Made by a program: the position numbers and the translations under genes. The notes below the pieces were generated by a model. That model did not search any database and was not told where the DNA came from. It worked only from the letters and a program-made list of their open reading frames with translations. From the NCBI GenBank assembly GCA_029204225.1, contig CM055104.1, forward strand, positions 51,196,763 to 51,260,762: 64,000 nt of DNA, written 5' to 3'. The DNA comes from Diphasiastrum complanatum. Taxonomy: Eukaryota > Streptophyta > Lycopodiopsida > Lycopodiales > Lycopodiaceae. Positions 1 to 12,800 of the stretch are shown here, one piece after another (position 1 is the stretch's first letter; each line of letters opens with the position of its first letter).

Positions 1-790
1 TTTGCGGCCTTAGAAATGGCCGGTAAATATTTTACGACTTTTCAAAATAATGGCCAGTTGTAAAAAAATAGCCGGTACGACCGTCCTAAAATCTCACTAT
101 GTACTGAGTCCATTTTTACAAATATATGATCACTCAGTGTATTTTTAAGGGAAATCGTGTTGTCGTGGAAGCCTTAGTCATGAATGCCAAAAAAGTCAAC
201 CACAGAAGAAAAAATCGAGAAAGAAAAGTTTCGGGTAAAAACGGGACCGGGAAATATGGATTCAGTGTCAAGGAGTCACATAAGCCTTAACGACAAAGTT
301 TGGGCAATTTATGGGCAATTAACGAAATGTGCGGGCCAAGTGGTTACCCAACAGGCCAAAAATCCAGACACATGAGCAGTAGGCGCATGGCCCTTGAAAA
401 ATCGAAGAAAGGCCGAAAACATAGGCACCCAAAGAAAAACGAAGGCCCGCCAACTAAAAATAGGGGTTGAAAAAGGGCCTCACCCAAAATTTGGATAATA
501 AATGCCAAAACACCTTGGAGGCTATAAAAATTGGGAGGTACACCCACTAGCCATTGACATTTTGGGCTTCTAGGGTGTACAAAAGAGGAAACTTGAATGG
601 CCCCCCCTAGCCCTTTGACAAAAATGGCATCTTGGCTAGTTTTGGAAGAGACCCTTGAATGCACCACTCCCCCACTCTCTTATGGAAGCCACTAGGTGTA
701 CTATCAAATGGGTTGAGGACAAATAGCAAAGAGGGCTTGAAGGGCATGAAAATTGGCAAAGCCTCATTTTGAAAAGGGACACTTGGGTTT
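1..790. other. Non-coding, unassigned
   Basis: No convincing coding sequence is visible. The first 100 bases repeat words such as ggccggt and ggccagt together with gaccgtcc. That loosely resembles the subterminal repeats seen at 17.6-18.9 kb, but too little is present to name an element. Short open frames near 184-375 and 344-667 show no family resemblance. Confidence 0.4.
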
Positions 791-793
791 TCC

Positions 794-803
794 TATAAAA
801 AGG
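794..803 (+). promoter_or_regulatory. Possible TATA box
   Basis: A tataaaaagg motif is followed by a G/T-rich untranslated-looking stretch. It could be the core promoter of a long LTR whose interior begins at the primer site at 3794. This is inferred from motif and position only; no matching second LTR is present in the window. Confidence 0.3.
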
Positions 804-3793
804 AACCAACTCTTTGTATTTGTGGATGTGTGTTGAGAGTTAGTGCTTTTGGGAGTTGGTACTTTTGGGAATTGCTAATTGGTGAGTTGCTTGTTTGGAT
901 GTGAGTTATTTGAAGAGTGCATGTTTACTTGATGGAGAGCTTAATGGTTTGTTTGAGAGTAGTTTGACAATGTGGAATGTTGTTGTTGTCTTGTATTGCT
1001 CCATGCTTGTTAGTAGATGTTGAATTCTTGTTGTCTAGTGTTGTTTGGTTGGCTTGTATGTGTTGCTTCTTGTTGGCCAATGCTAGTGCTTGGTGGGGAA
1101 TGTGTTAGGTGAATTTTATGTGGAGTGGCTTGTAGTTTCATTGTTGCACTAGCCAATATTGTCCATTGTGAGAGTAAGCGGGTAATGCTTGAGGGATGAG
1201 TGTTCAATGTCCATGGCTTGAGAGTGGGAGAGGATGCTTACCTTTATGTTTGATTAGTGGATAGTTGCTTAATCATTCCTATTATGCTTATTTAGCGGTT
1301 ATGGAAGGTTTGTATTGAAGAATGGAATGATTAGGAGGTGGTGAGAGCCTACTTACTTGAGAGATTCTTGTTGATAAGTAGAAAGAAGATGAATGAATCT
1401 CATTTTCTCTTGCTTTGAGATTTGAAATGGGTGTTTGATGAACGCTTGAAGTTAGGCTTGGATACTCACCTCTTACTCTACTTGAATGCTCACTTGGAGA
1501 TTGCAACGCTTGTTCAATAATGTTGGAAGATAGTTGATGTCTCGTGGATGCATTATTGTTTGTTGCAGTAAGCATGGAGTTGTTTCGGATTGAGGTTTTT
1601 GAGATTTGTTGTCCATTTTGTGTTGGAGAGGGTAAGAGCTTGTTGTTGGAGATGTGCTGCTAAGTGTTGGATGTTCAAAGATGGTTAACAATGATCGAAT
1701 TGGAAGTGATGCCCTGTTTGTGGCCTACGAGCCTACCTGCGGTTTGTCACATATACCCATCATTGTCCGACATTGAAAAATCCGAATCTCGGCATGTCAC
1801 AACCTGCTACGGCCTCACAAAATTGTCTGAGAAAAAATCAGATCTCTGAGAAGAGAACATCAGAGCTACCAGCCCTCGCTGGACCTGTTGCTGCATACCT
1901 ACATGCATGCTGATTTTTACTACTTGTGGCCTCCTACAGAGCTTGCAACTTACTCTTCGCTGCCTACACCTGTATGCGGCCAAAATAGCCTGTCTATGGG
2001 CTTTATCAGACTGATCTGTGGCCTACTGTAGCCTGCCAAGTACCTGCTGGCCCTGCGATCTACCTGCTGACCACCTCTGCTCGCTGATCCTTCATGTATT
2101 TGCAAGTACTACCCGCTGCCTACCGCCTTACCTTTGTGTGCTGCTTGTACCAGTTCGTTGTCTAACTGCCAGCATTGTCCACCTCTGCCTGCTCCCTACT
2201 GAGACATGTCTGTGGCCCTGCATCAGAGAAAATTAGACCTGCAATTCTGATTTCAGCCAGCCCTCACTGGAGCCCTCTCAGGCAGGTTTGCAAGCTGCCT
2301 TTGTTCACTGAGTTGCCGATTCTTTCGCCAATCTAAGACAAAGTGTGGTTGATTACATGTTCTCTGATCTAATCAACATGTTGGCTTGAATGGCAAGTTC
2401 TCAAGCAGCTCTTTGAAGGACAAAGGCAAGGCTACCTCAAACCAAAAGCGGCATTCATGACTAGTGCCTCTACGATTCGGATTCTCTCTCACACTGGGGT
2501 ATGGGTTTACCTCAATCGATTTTTATTCTCGTGTATACTTGCTTTCAATTGGAATGTGGGTGTTAGACGTCCGTACTTGCTTTCGCTCATTGAATGAATG
2601 ATAGGATACTGAGAATTCATTGTGTAACTGTATGAGGACCTAATGATTTCAATAATTCTGCATTTGCCATGTCCCTATTGGGACCTAAATGATTGTGATC
2701 CTTTTCTTGAACAAGTAGACATTGAAGTATCAGGTCGATGCGTATTTGTGGGTTTGCCAGCAGTATGAACTCAGAATCACTTGCTTGCAATGAGAATGTT
2801 GTTTGCTTGAGTTTGATAATTGCAAGTACCTAACTAGTGAATGGATTGTCATAGAGTATGGGTCAATTGTGCATTATAGTGAATCGTTTTTAGCACGAAT
2901 TCAAATTCAGTCCGGAATCGTAATATTTTATAAACAGATGCTGCATGGCTAATTAGAACAATGATTGCCTATTTCCAACTTGTTAGGAAAAGTGTTAAGT
3001 GAATAACTTTGTTTTGTACTGATTTAGAATGTGTTGTACGGCGAGAACCGTAGGTTGGGTAGTTAACATCTTGTTGAGTTAGATTTATTAAACGGCTATA
3101 TGGAATTGTCAAGTTTTTGAAGTGTTTCTTACGTTTTTTCTATTATGAAGCGTATTAATGGGACTTGACCTCTGTGAAACACCAAAGCGGGCCGTCCACC
3201 ATCCGCGGTTGAAATACACTGCCTTGGTTAAGCGTCACACTAGTCACACCCGCCGTCAGTACTGTCTAGCAAAATACCTAGACCCGACGGTCGGCGAAAA
3301 TACCTCCGCTTAGCAAACAAAGCGGTGTGTACAACTTGCACCCCACGAGCACATCATAGACAGTAAATCAATTTTCAACCCATGTAAGATTTTTACTAAC
3401 TGTAAGCCGAATTCAATGGGGAAAGAGATATTAGCAAGATCCTAACGCGAATTAGTGATCAGAAGTTTTACGGAACTAGGACCCTAGAAATCTAGTGAAT
3501 CATTGCATCAGAAGTACTAGCACCCCCCTCCTTACAGTCATACTTCTGAGAGCCTGGAACACTCTCATTGGCTTGGGAGCACGAGGTAACAGATTAAGCC
3601 CCTAGGATTGTAGGTGGAAGGACCTTGTTACTCACGTAGGGCATAGCCACCACCAGTAGTGGTGCCCCTTGACTTTTCTAGGACGTTTTGGCTGGACCAA
3701 TCCCCTGCCGAAAATGGCCCTAACACTTGTTGTGCAAAGTCTTAGCCAGAACATTTGGGATCTTAGATTCATTCAAGATCCACTCTTTTCACA
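804..3793. other. Long non-coding, LTR-like region
   Basis: Between the TATA-like motif and the primer site there is no ORF with family resemblance. About 830-1700 is strongly T/G biased on the plus strand. About 3150-3360 is more C-rich. The last bases run directly into a tRNA primer site, as a 5' LTR end would. The start of any LTR and its partner copy cannot be found in the window, so element identity is open. Confidence 0.35.
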
Positions 3794-3805
3794 TGGTATC
3801 AGAGC
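3794..3805 (+). other. Primer-binding site (initiator Met tRNA)
   Basis: tggtatcagagc is complementary to the 3' end of plant initiator methionine tRNA, the usual primer of plant Copia and many Gypsy elements. The same 12-mer recurs at 9190 and, on the minus strand, at 8180 and 59177. It marks the boundary between a 5' LTR and the interior of an element reading rightward. Confidence 0.7.
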
Positions 3806-4088
3806 TAGTTGGCCATTATTTCTAGTAAGGTTTTCATTTATGGTGATATTTGGATGTTTGATCAAGTTCTAGCATGATTATGCATTGCATTGTTGGTCAG
3901 ATCTTACTAACTTTTGTTTGTTGAGTTGAACTTGTGGATCAAAGCATATTTCAGGTCTATTGAAGATCAGAGGCTAAGAAGAAGCTAATTTGGATCAGAT
4001 CGTCACACCTAATCAATTTTTGATTGTGAGACTTGGGCATATTCAATACTAACAATGTTCTATTCAATCTATTGTTGACAATCTCCAC

Positions 4089-4183
4089 TTTTGTGGATGA
4101 ACACCCTCCTTTGTGGATGAACACTCTCCTTAAGTGGATGAACACTCTCCTTAAATGGATGAACATTCTCCTTAAGTGGATGA
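4089..4183 (+). repeat. 21-bp minisatellite
   Basis: About four and a half copies of a 20-21 bp unit containing tggatgaacactctcc lie in the untranslated leader between the primer site at 3794 and the gag start at 4961. On the minus strand this reads as a seven-residue repeat, which explains an artefactual open frame there. Confidence 0.75.
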
Positions 4184-4960
4184 CAAATATTCTTTGAGTG
4201 ATTTTATAATTCTCTAAAAGGCTGAGCAAAGCTCCCACTCGGATGAAAGATCCCCTTTTGGGTGAACAGATTGTCATCAACAATCTTTTGCATAAATTTT
4301 GGTGTACTTTGTTGAGCATGTAAGTAACTCTCCTTATGTAATTTGATTGGAGAATTTGTTGGAAGGTTTTAACCATTATGCAAATGTGTTTTTAGGTTCT
4401 TAACAGGTTGAGGAACATTCTCATGTGAAGACATCTAAACATCAAGATTTGACAAGCTAGTGAAGCTAGTCTTGTGATTCAGTACATGTGCTCTTTCATT
4501 CACCTCTAAAGCTTGTATTTGTCACGTTTTGAAGTTTATAAACTTTTAGAAGTTTGGTTTACATGTGAGTTTAGAGGTTGAATCAATATCTTAGTGTGTT
4601 GATCATATGTTGTTCAAGTTTGTTCAATTACAGGTATTCTTGGCATCCGAGTCTTGTGTATTTTCTATGAATGCAAGTAACTCTTCACACCATAACTTGA
4701 TTAGGTCACTTGCTGAAAAGTTTGAGAACTTAAGCAAGAGTGTGTTGAGGTCGGTTTGAGTTTGTAATCCATTCTTAGTGTGTGAAAAGTGTTGCATGTG
4801 TCTCAATCTTCCTTTCTATGCTTGGAAACCAGCCAAGCTCAAGATAGAAGCATTTAGGATCCTAGATCTTATGAGATCTCCTTATCCATCCTTTGCTGAG
4901 AAAAACGTGAGTGCCAGGTGCATTAGGACATAACCTAAAAGTTAAAAAATCATTATATTT

Positions 4961-6508
4961 ATGGCTCTCAATGGTGGGATCATGTTAGAAACTAATGATA
5001 GGCTGAGTTCATCAAACTACTCTACCTGGAAAGTGAGGATGGAGTCCTTACTTGAGTTGAATGAACTCATGGAGATAGTTGTAGAAACTGAAGAGAGACC
5101 ACCCATAGTTCAAGAGCAACAAATGTTTGATAAGAAGGCTAAAAGGGCTCTTCATATTATTAAGATGAATGTTACCAATGAACTTCTCAAGGAAGTTGGT
5201 AAGTGTCAAAGTGCAAGTGAGGCATAGAATGCCTTGAAAAAGCTCTTTGAATCAAAGTCCACATCTAGGGTATTGACCCTAAGGAGACAAATATTTTCTA
5301 GTAGACAAAGAGAGGGAGAAAGTGCTTATGCATTTGTCTTGAGGGTTAAGTCCTTAAGTGATGATCTAGCATGCATTGATGAAAGCATAAAAGATGGTGA
5401 AATAGTCCAGGATATGTTGAATGGTTTGCCCGATGTTTTTCCATTCAAAGAGTCTTGACAAGTGCGGTTGACTTGTAAGAAATATTATTGGCTGAAGAAC
5501 ATAGGTTGCAATCAAAGCTTGATGGTGCGTCCTTGCAAGGTGGAGGTGAAGAGGCTTTCTTCACAAAAGGCAAAGTCAAAGGCAAAGGTAAAGTCAAAGG
5601 AAAATGGTCCAAAGGTGGTAACTTGGATCATGATGATCACTCTTCCTCTTCCTCTTCTACTAAGAAAGATAAGTCAAAGTTCAAGTGCTTTTATTGTGGG
5701 ATAAAAGGTCATTTTGCTAATGAATGTCATAAGAAGAAAAGAGAGCAAGGTGAGAGGCAAGGAAATCTAGCAATAGATGAAGAAGAAGATAGCATTTGCG
5801 AATCTCTTGTTATGACTTCAAGTTTGCTTGCACAAACAGATGGGAATGGTCCTTGGTGGATTGATAGTGGAGCCTCATCCTAAGGAATAAAGTTTCATCC
5901 TTATTGTCTTATGAGGGAGAAAGCAACATCATCTATGCTGCAAATGATGGTCAATGTGACATCAAAGGCATAGGCACAATTCCTATTTCCCTTTTAACAA
6001 ATAGGAAAGCTAATCTTGAAAATGTATTGTACATTCCTTCAGTCACTAAGAACTTGCTTTGTGTTAGTCAAATGATTGACAAGGGGCTTGATGTTGAGTT
6101 CATTGGAGATGCTTGTTTGATAAGTAAATGTGGAAGCTTGATTGCTCAAGGAAGGAGGCATGGGAAGCTTTTCAAACTGGATGCATGTGTGATCTTTAAG
6201 CATGAAGGATGTATGACTAGGGAACAATTGACAAACCAAGAAGTCTGGCATAAGAGGTTGGGCCATCCCAACTTCAAATTTTTGGAGGCAATGGCAAAGA
6301 AAGAGAATATTCTTGGTCTCTCTAAAAGTCTTGTTGCAAACAATAGTGTTTGTGAACATTGTGCCTTGTCCAAATCTCATAGACTTGCTTATTCTCGATC
6401 TAAAGAAGTTTTTCAACTTGTGCATTCTGATATTCATTCTTCTAGTACAACTAGCAATGGTGGGGCACAGATGTATGCAACTTTCATTGATGACTTTAGT
6501 AGGTATGT
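4961..6508 (+). pseudogene. Copia E1 gag-protease-integrase fragment
   Basis: This is a Ty1/Copia polyprotein remnant. It starts at an ATG and carries a Copia-type gag (SSNYSTWKVRMES), a CCHC zinc knuckle near 5685-5728 (CFYCGIKGHFANEC) and a protease motif WWIDSGASS near 5860. A GAG-pre-integrase zinc-binding segment (VWHKRLGHPN) and the first integrase aspartate region (FIDDFSRY) follow. It is dead: TAG replaces a Trp codon at 5225, TGA lies at 5456, a frameshift follows, and TAA comes right after DSGASS. Homology stops abruptly at about 6508, where a minus-strand Copia begins. No RT or RNase H is present. Its gag is closest to that of Copia D near 62 kb. Confidence 0.85.
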
Positions 6509-7437
6509 GAAGATGCTCCACTATCAATGTACCAAGATCCATCCTTCTTGAAAGGCGTAGATGAAAAACTAGAGACCATAAGGGATCCCTCTCCATCACT
6601 TTCAATAGAGTCTTCTTTCTCATTTGAAAGGTTGGCTTGCTTGAATTGATTCTTCTTCTTGAAGCAATTTGTAACATAGTACCCCATCTTGCCACAAAAG
6701 AAATATTTGATATTCTTCTTCTTCTTCTTTGAGGTAGAATAATGAGAGGTGTCATCTTCCTCTCCATCTTGGTCTTTATCTTTTGCTTTGTCCTTGGAAA
6801 AGTGTTGGTGTTGCTTTTTGCTCTTCCCTTTGTGCTTGGCAAAAAGAGCTTTGCCATCACCATTATGGTTGAGTGATAATTTTTCCATCCTTAATAGCTT
6901 GTTCTCATGCCTTGATTCTTCAGCCATTAACACTCCTTTGTAAAGCCTCCAAAGTAGGAAGATCCTCCTTGATGGCATAGGAGTGGAAAAGGTTCTCGTA
7001 CTCATCTCTCAAGCCATTAAGTATGGCTTGGACTAGCTCACTTGATTTATAGATCCTCCAATGCAAGCAAGCTCCCTATGAGTATCTTTCACTCTCAACA
7101 CATAATTAGTAGCACTCTCATCACTCTTTTGAGAACTTTGGAAGATTTGGTTTCTAAGAGTGTCTTGGCCTCCAAGCATCCTTGGCCGATGTGCAAGCAC
7201 CAATCTCCCTCAAAATCTCATTGGAGACATTCAGTTTGATATAATGGAGAGCCATCCTAGCTCCTTTCTTATACTTTTGTACTTCTTGAAGGACTTGAGG
7301 CTCCTCCTCAATCCAAGTACAATGTCCATCACATATTGGAGTGTTAGAATTGACTCCATCCTCAACCTCCAAACAGAATAGTTGGAGGTAGATAGCCTTT
7401 CACTAGATTCCAATAGATAGGAACCCATAGATGCCAT
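6508..7437 (-). pseudogene. Copia B gag-protease fragment
   Basis: Read on the minus strand, a gag starts at the ATG at 7437 (MASMGSYLLESSERLSTSNY). It continues with frameshifts through a CCHC-type knuckle (CGKMGYYVTNC, the first Cys lost) to the protease motif SWYIDSGASSH at about 6520. It is truncated there by the junction with E1. It is close to Copia C at 45.8-49.2 kb. Its primer site lies upstream at 8180-8191 and its 5' LTR follows, split by Copia A. Confidence 0.8.
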
Positions 7438-8179
7438 GTAATAGTGAAGACTCCTTGTGAATTGGACAGGAAAATGTTGCTTTCTCATTATAGGATTCAA
7501 TAATGGTGTACTACCAACTCCTATGTAAGATCTTACAACAAAGTGTGAGGTGGACCTCACTAGCTTTTCCAATCTCTCTTGATCTAGATCAATCTCACAT
7601 CAATTGATGAAGTATGAGCTAAGTTTGGGTCAAGCTATCTTTGGCATGTGTGAAACACTTCAAGAATCCACAAATCACTCAAATACAAGCCAATTGTTTG
7701 AAAGAAAGTGGCTATGACCTCAAAATGATGACTAGATCTCAATAAAATGAGATTGGCAAGCCTAGAATTGAGATTTTTGATCAAACAAGCATGATAGAGT
7801 CAAAAGTAAAAGTGTCCAACTAGGTTGGGTGCCCTACCCACCTTGATTCAATTGATTATAAATTTTGATTGGGAGATACAATCTCTATGAAATCAATCGC
7901 TACACAAACTAGACTCAAATAGCTTTGATATTAGCTATCAAGCTCTAGATTTGGATCAAACATGGAAGAGAACTACCAAATTGAATTGGCTGTCATTCAC
8001 ACGTGTCTGAGCAGGAAAATTTGTACAATATCAGATATGATTCAATCCTTATGATGATGAGCTCTTTTGATCCAAATTTGCTTGAGATAGCATGGGAGAT
8101 GCAAACTACTCTCTCTAGATCTTGATTTTCATGAAATTTGTGAAACTTTGGATGAAACAAGCATCAAACACTTAGGTAG
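7438..8179 (-). other. Copia B untranslated leader
   Basis: This non-coding stretch lies between the primer site at 8180-8191 and the gag start at 7437. It closely resembles the leader of Copia C at 47959-48688, including shared runs about loss of colinearity such as aacaagcatgatagag. No ORF of its own is evident. Confidence 0.6.
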
Positions 8180-8191
8180 GCTCTGATACCA
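8180..8191 (-). other. Copia B primer-binding site
   Basis: On the minus strand the sequence reads tggtatcagagc, a perfect match to the initiator Met tRNA primer motif. The LTR of Copia B begins right beside it at 8192. Confidence 0.8.
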
Positions 8192-8525
8192 TGTGAAATT
8201 TCACACGTGTGGATGTGTCCTAATGTGTTTGAATGATCTCCTAAGCAAAGCTTATGCACTTTAGATCAATACTAGATTGAAATCCAAGATCTAGATCAAA
8301 ATCTAAGGCAAAGAGACAAATATAGATGCCAAAGTGTTTTTACATGTAAGAGAAGTACTTTTCATGAAAAAATTAAGTAAAATTAAGCTCCTCTCCTCGG
8401 GTAGAGATAGTAGAGCAATTTGTCCTTGGGTAGAGGGAGAAGGAAATACAAGCAAAACTTGATTGCACTCAATATGACTAAAAAACTCACTTAGATTATG
8501 ATTGGTAATGAGAGTACATATGAAA
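8192..8525 (-). mobile_element. Copia B 5' LTR, proximal part
   Basis: Begins tgtgaaatttcacacg on the plus strand next to the primer site and aligns in outline with the Copia C LTR starting at 48700. It is interrupted at 8525 by Copia A. The rest of the LTR resumes at 14773 after the duplicated pentamer tgaaa, and the combined sequence again tracks the Copia C LTR (shared attggatgagtga and ttgatcactcatcaaat). Confidence 0.7.
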
Positions 8526-9189
8526 TGTTAGAATTAAGCAATTTTCACATGGTTTTTGATGTATTTTGGCATCTATGTGGATCCACACATGTGATAACCT
8601 ATCCACACGTGTGAAATGACACTTGTAATATTCAGATCCATTTTGATTAGCTGTCATTTGAGTCTAATATGACATCTATTAAATCATAGGAGTTAGGTCC
8701 TAGATTGTAGGAATCTAGAAGGTCAACACAAACCACCAATGGATGATATGGCAAACTTGATAGATCATATCCAAAGTGGATAAAAATGAGTACAATGAGC
8801 TGTCCCACACGTGCGGGATGCAGCTTAGAGAGAGATTATGGTGATTTGGTACTTGATCCATGATGGATATGTTGTTGAGCTAATGATGAAAAATCTTGGT
8901 TTGTGAAGCAATCTTCGTGTTTTGAATCTCTTAAGCACTTTCTTTGTGGATGAATGCTTAGAAAATGATAAGTAAACTATTTCTCTATTATTAGGCCAAA
9001 CAATAGCTATACTTCACACATGTGAAGCCGTGGATCATCGTTTTTTATTGTTCTTGCTTGGAATCACAAAGATTGTCAAGTAGAAGCTAGATTTGGAAGC
9101 TAGTCTTGATATATATCAAGATCCCAAGCTACCAATCACTCTTTGTGATCATTTGTAGATCAATTTCAGTCCTTAAACTCAAAAATACA
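8526..9189 (+). repeat. Copia A 5' LTR
   Basis: 664 bp, TG...CA, ending directly at the primer site. It contains several copies of the palindromic cacacgtgtg/cacatgtg type motif, which may be promoter elements; that role is inferred. It matches the 3' LTR at 13824 except for the extra tandem copy described there. Confidence 0.9.
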
Positions 9190-9201
9190 TGGTATCAGAG
9201 C
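9190..9201 (+). other. Copia A primer-binding site
   Basis: tggtatcagagc abuts the 5' LTR end and matches the plant initiator Met tRNA 3' end. Confidence 0.9.
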
Positions 9202-9813
9202 CAAGTCAAAGAGCCTAGTTGATGATCCAAAAATCTTCATTTTGGTGAAAGCATTGGTGCTAGATTCACTTTGAAGGAGGGCGACCTTTTCTAATAATTT
9301 ACTTGTGATGTTGAGGTTCAAATCAGTGTGTAAAGTTTAGATGTACTTCTCACATGTGTGAGAGGCTGCTAGAGTTGTACTTTCACCAAAACTTTGTGTT
9401 TTTTCAATATTTGAGCTTCAAACAAGTTGTGTAGAGTGAAACTAGTGATGTGCTTATGAAAAACCATTGTTTCCATTATAGATTTGATGAGTGAATGGTG
9501 TTAGAATCTTATTAAACCTACAAATCCTTGAGAGAGAGTTTGAGGCTTATGTTTTTTTAGTTCAAGAGTGAAACTAAAACCAATTCTAAACACCATAGGA
9601 AGGCATTTACGCTTCCAAAAATCAAATCCAAGGTTCTAAGTGAATAGATTGTGTAGAATACACTTTCTCAAATCTTTTGGAGTTCAAGATCATTATAGAT
9701 CTTGCTTCTTGAGTCTAGTGAGATTCAAGAGAGTAGAATTTTAGCTAAATTCTGAGAAAGGAAGAAGGGAGAGCCTTTGAATAGTACATTTGTTGTACTT
9801 GTTACTAGATAAA

Positions 9814-12800
9814 ATGGGTTCAATTGGAGCCTATCTTCTTGAGACTAGTGAAATGCTAAATTCTAATAATTATTCAGCTTAGAAAGTAAGAATGGAGTCA
9901 CTACTTGTGCTCCAAGATATGTTTGATCTTGTCATAAAAGAGGAAGAAGAACCTCAAGGAGGGCAAGACCAAGTGAGGTACAAAAAGAGAGCTAGACTAG
10001 CATTACATTGCTTGAAAATGAATGTTAGTAATGAACTTCTAAAGGAAGTGGCATTTTGTACCTCGGCCAAGGAGACATGGAACTACCTCAAAGGGATTTA
10101 TGAATCCAAAAACACCTCTAGAGTGCCTTTGATTAGAAACAAAGTTCTTCAAAGCATTAGAGGGAGTGATGAGAGTGCTCAAGAGTATGTCTTGAGAATA
10201 AAATCTGTCAACAAAGAACTTTTTATCATTAGTGAGGGTATTCATGATAATGAACTTGTTCAAATCATTTTGAATGGTCTTGGAGATGAGTTCTCCAATC
10301 TTGTACAAAGATTTGCTATTCAAGATTCACTACCTTCCATTGACAAGCTCCATAGTGTGCTTGTGGCCGAGGAGAGTAGGATCCTTCATGTCAAGCAAAG
10401 GAGTGGATCCTTAAAGTTGCATGATGGTGATGAGAAGGCCAACTTCTCAAGCAAGGGAAAGACAAAGTCAAAGAAGAAGATCCAACACAAGGAGACCAAG
10501 AATGATGACCAACCATCAAGCTCCAAAGGTGGAAAGAAGAACAAAGCCAAACTCAAGTGCTTCTTTTGTGGAAAGAAGGGGCACTTTGCATCCAAGTGTT
10601 TCAAGAAGAAGGATGCACAAGGAGAGAGCAAACAAGGCAACTTAACTCTTGAGAAAGATGAGGATGAGGTGGATTCATCCTTTATGGCTTCTACATCAAC
10701 ATCAAAGAGCTACTCCAATGACACATGGTGGATTGATAGTGGGGCTAGTTCCCACATGACATTCCAAAAGGATTTTTTCTCAACTATTGTACCTTTTTTA
10801 GGTTGTAAAAAGTCTATTCTAACAACAAGTGATCAAGAATGTAGAATAGATGGAGTGGGCTCAAGTCTTGGAGCCTCTAAAAGAGTAGATCTTGATAATG
10901 TACTCTATGTTCCTACACTCACTAAGAATTTGTTAAGTGTAGGACAATTGATGGATGATGGCTTAGATATCCATTTTAAGCAAGGTGTTTGCTCCATACT
11001 GATAAATAATACTTGCATTATAAAGGGATTCAAGTGAAGACTTTTTAAGCTTGATGTTAATGTTTTTCTTGGAAGTGTGAACATGGTGAAGGAGGAGCTC
11101 AATCAAGTGGAGCTTTGGCATAAGAGGTTGGGCCACCCCAACTTCAAATCTATGGAGATGCTATGCACCAAGGATCTTGCTCTCGGCCTTCCAAAGACAC
11201 TCTCAAAGTGTGGAAAAAGTTGTGAAGCTTGTAGCCTCTCAAAGGCACACAAGCTAACTTTTGATATCTCTTCCACTAGATCTACAAAAGCATTAGATCT
11301 TATTCATACACTCTTTTTCTCAAGAATCTAATGGAGGTGTGTCTATGTATGTATATTTTATTGATGATTACTCTAGATACACTTGGATTGAACTTTTGGA
11401 TTCCAAAAGTAAAGTGTTTGAAGCTTTTGTTAAGTCCAAAACTCTAGTTGAAAATCAACTTGATGCTAGAATTAAAGTATTGAGAAGTGATAATGATGGA
11501 GAGTATATCTCCACCAAGATGATAGAGTTTTGTAAATCCAATGGCATTAAGAGAGAACTTATATGTACTTATAGTCCTCAACAAAATGGTATAGCCGAGA
11601 GGATGAATAGAACACTATGTGAGTGTGCTAAGGCTTTAAGGTTAGATGCATCTCTACCTAAGTCCTTTTGGGGAGAGACTATTATTTGTGCAACTTATTT
11701 GTGTATTAGATTGCCATGTAAGCCCATTGGAGGCATAACATCTTATGAGGCTCTATTTTGTAAGAAGCCGAATCTTAAAGATCTAAGAATTTTCAGATCT
11801 ACTTGCTATGTTTTTCAAGCATTAGATACAAGAAAAGAGGATGATCCTACTTCTATTAAAGGGATCTTTGTTGGTTATGTGAATATAGCAAAGGATATAG
11901 AGTCTATAATCCAATTACTAAGAAGATTTTAGTGAGTAGAGATGTTACTTTTGATGAAGGTAACTACTACAAGTTGAATGAGAAAACTTCTAATCCATCT
12001 TATGTCAAGGATCTTGTAAGGTTTGAGGAGGATCCTACATGTGATCAAGATCTTGAAGATCCATCTCAAGATCCGAGGACTCCAAAGAGATCTACAAGAA
12101 GGAAGGCCGAGTCCTCAAGGCTCACCTATTTTGACAAAGGTGAACAAAGAGAAGATCTACATTCACTTACCTCTTACACTTTTCTAACTTCTATGTTTGA
12201 TGAGCCAAGTTGCTTTGAAGAAGTTATGGAGTCACAAGAATGGAGGGATGCCATGCAAAAAGAGTATGATGCTCTTATGGAGAATCATACATGGAAGCTT
12301 GTGGATCTTCCTCAAGGAAGAAAGCCACTTGAGTGCAAATGGATTAATAGATTGAAGTACAATCAAGATGGGAGCATCAACAAATACAAGGCAAGGCTAG
12401 TGGCAAAGGGGTTCTTGCAAACCAAGGGAGTAGATTTTGATGAAACTTTTGCTCCTGTTGCTAAGCTAGTTTTCATAAGGTTGACTATTTCTATTGCAAC
12501 TACTTTCAATTGGCCTCTATTTCAACTTGATGTGACTAATTCTTTTCTCAATGGATATTTGGAAGAGGAGATTTTCATGAGGCAACCCGAGGGCTTCATC
12601 AAAGAAGATCAAGAGGAAAAAGTGTGTTTGTTGCTAAGAAGCCTTTATGGGCTTAAGCAAGCACCTAGAGCTTGGTACTCTAGGTTGAATACCTTCTTGA
12701 ACTCTATTAAGTTTGTTGTAAGTGCTTATGATCCTTCTTTGTACTTAAGATTTAATGATGGTAAAATCATCACAAGCAATCATGCAAACCTCACCACGAA

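Noticed and set aside
4624-4806. Small ORFs in the Copia leader (3957-4376 and 4624-4806, minus strand)
   Set aside because: The first is produced by the 21-bp minisatellite; neither shows any family signature.
6496-6863. Long minus-strand frame 6039-6863 as an independent gene
   Set aside because: Its left half is antisense to the Copia E1 integrase and its right half overlaps Copia B in a shifted frame, so it is a chance frame across the junction.
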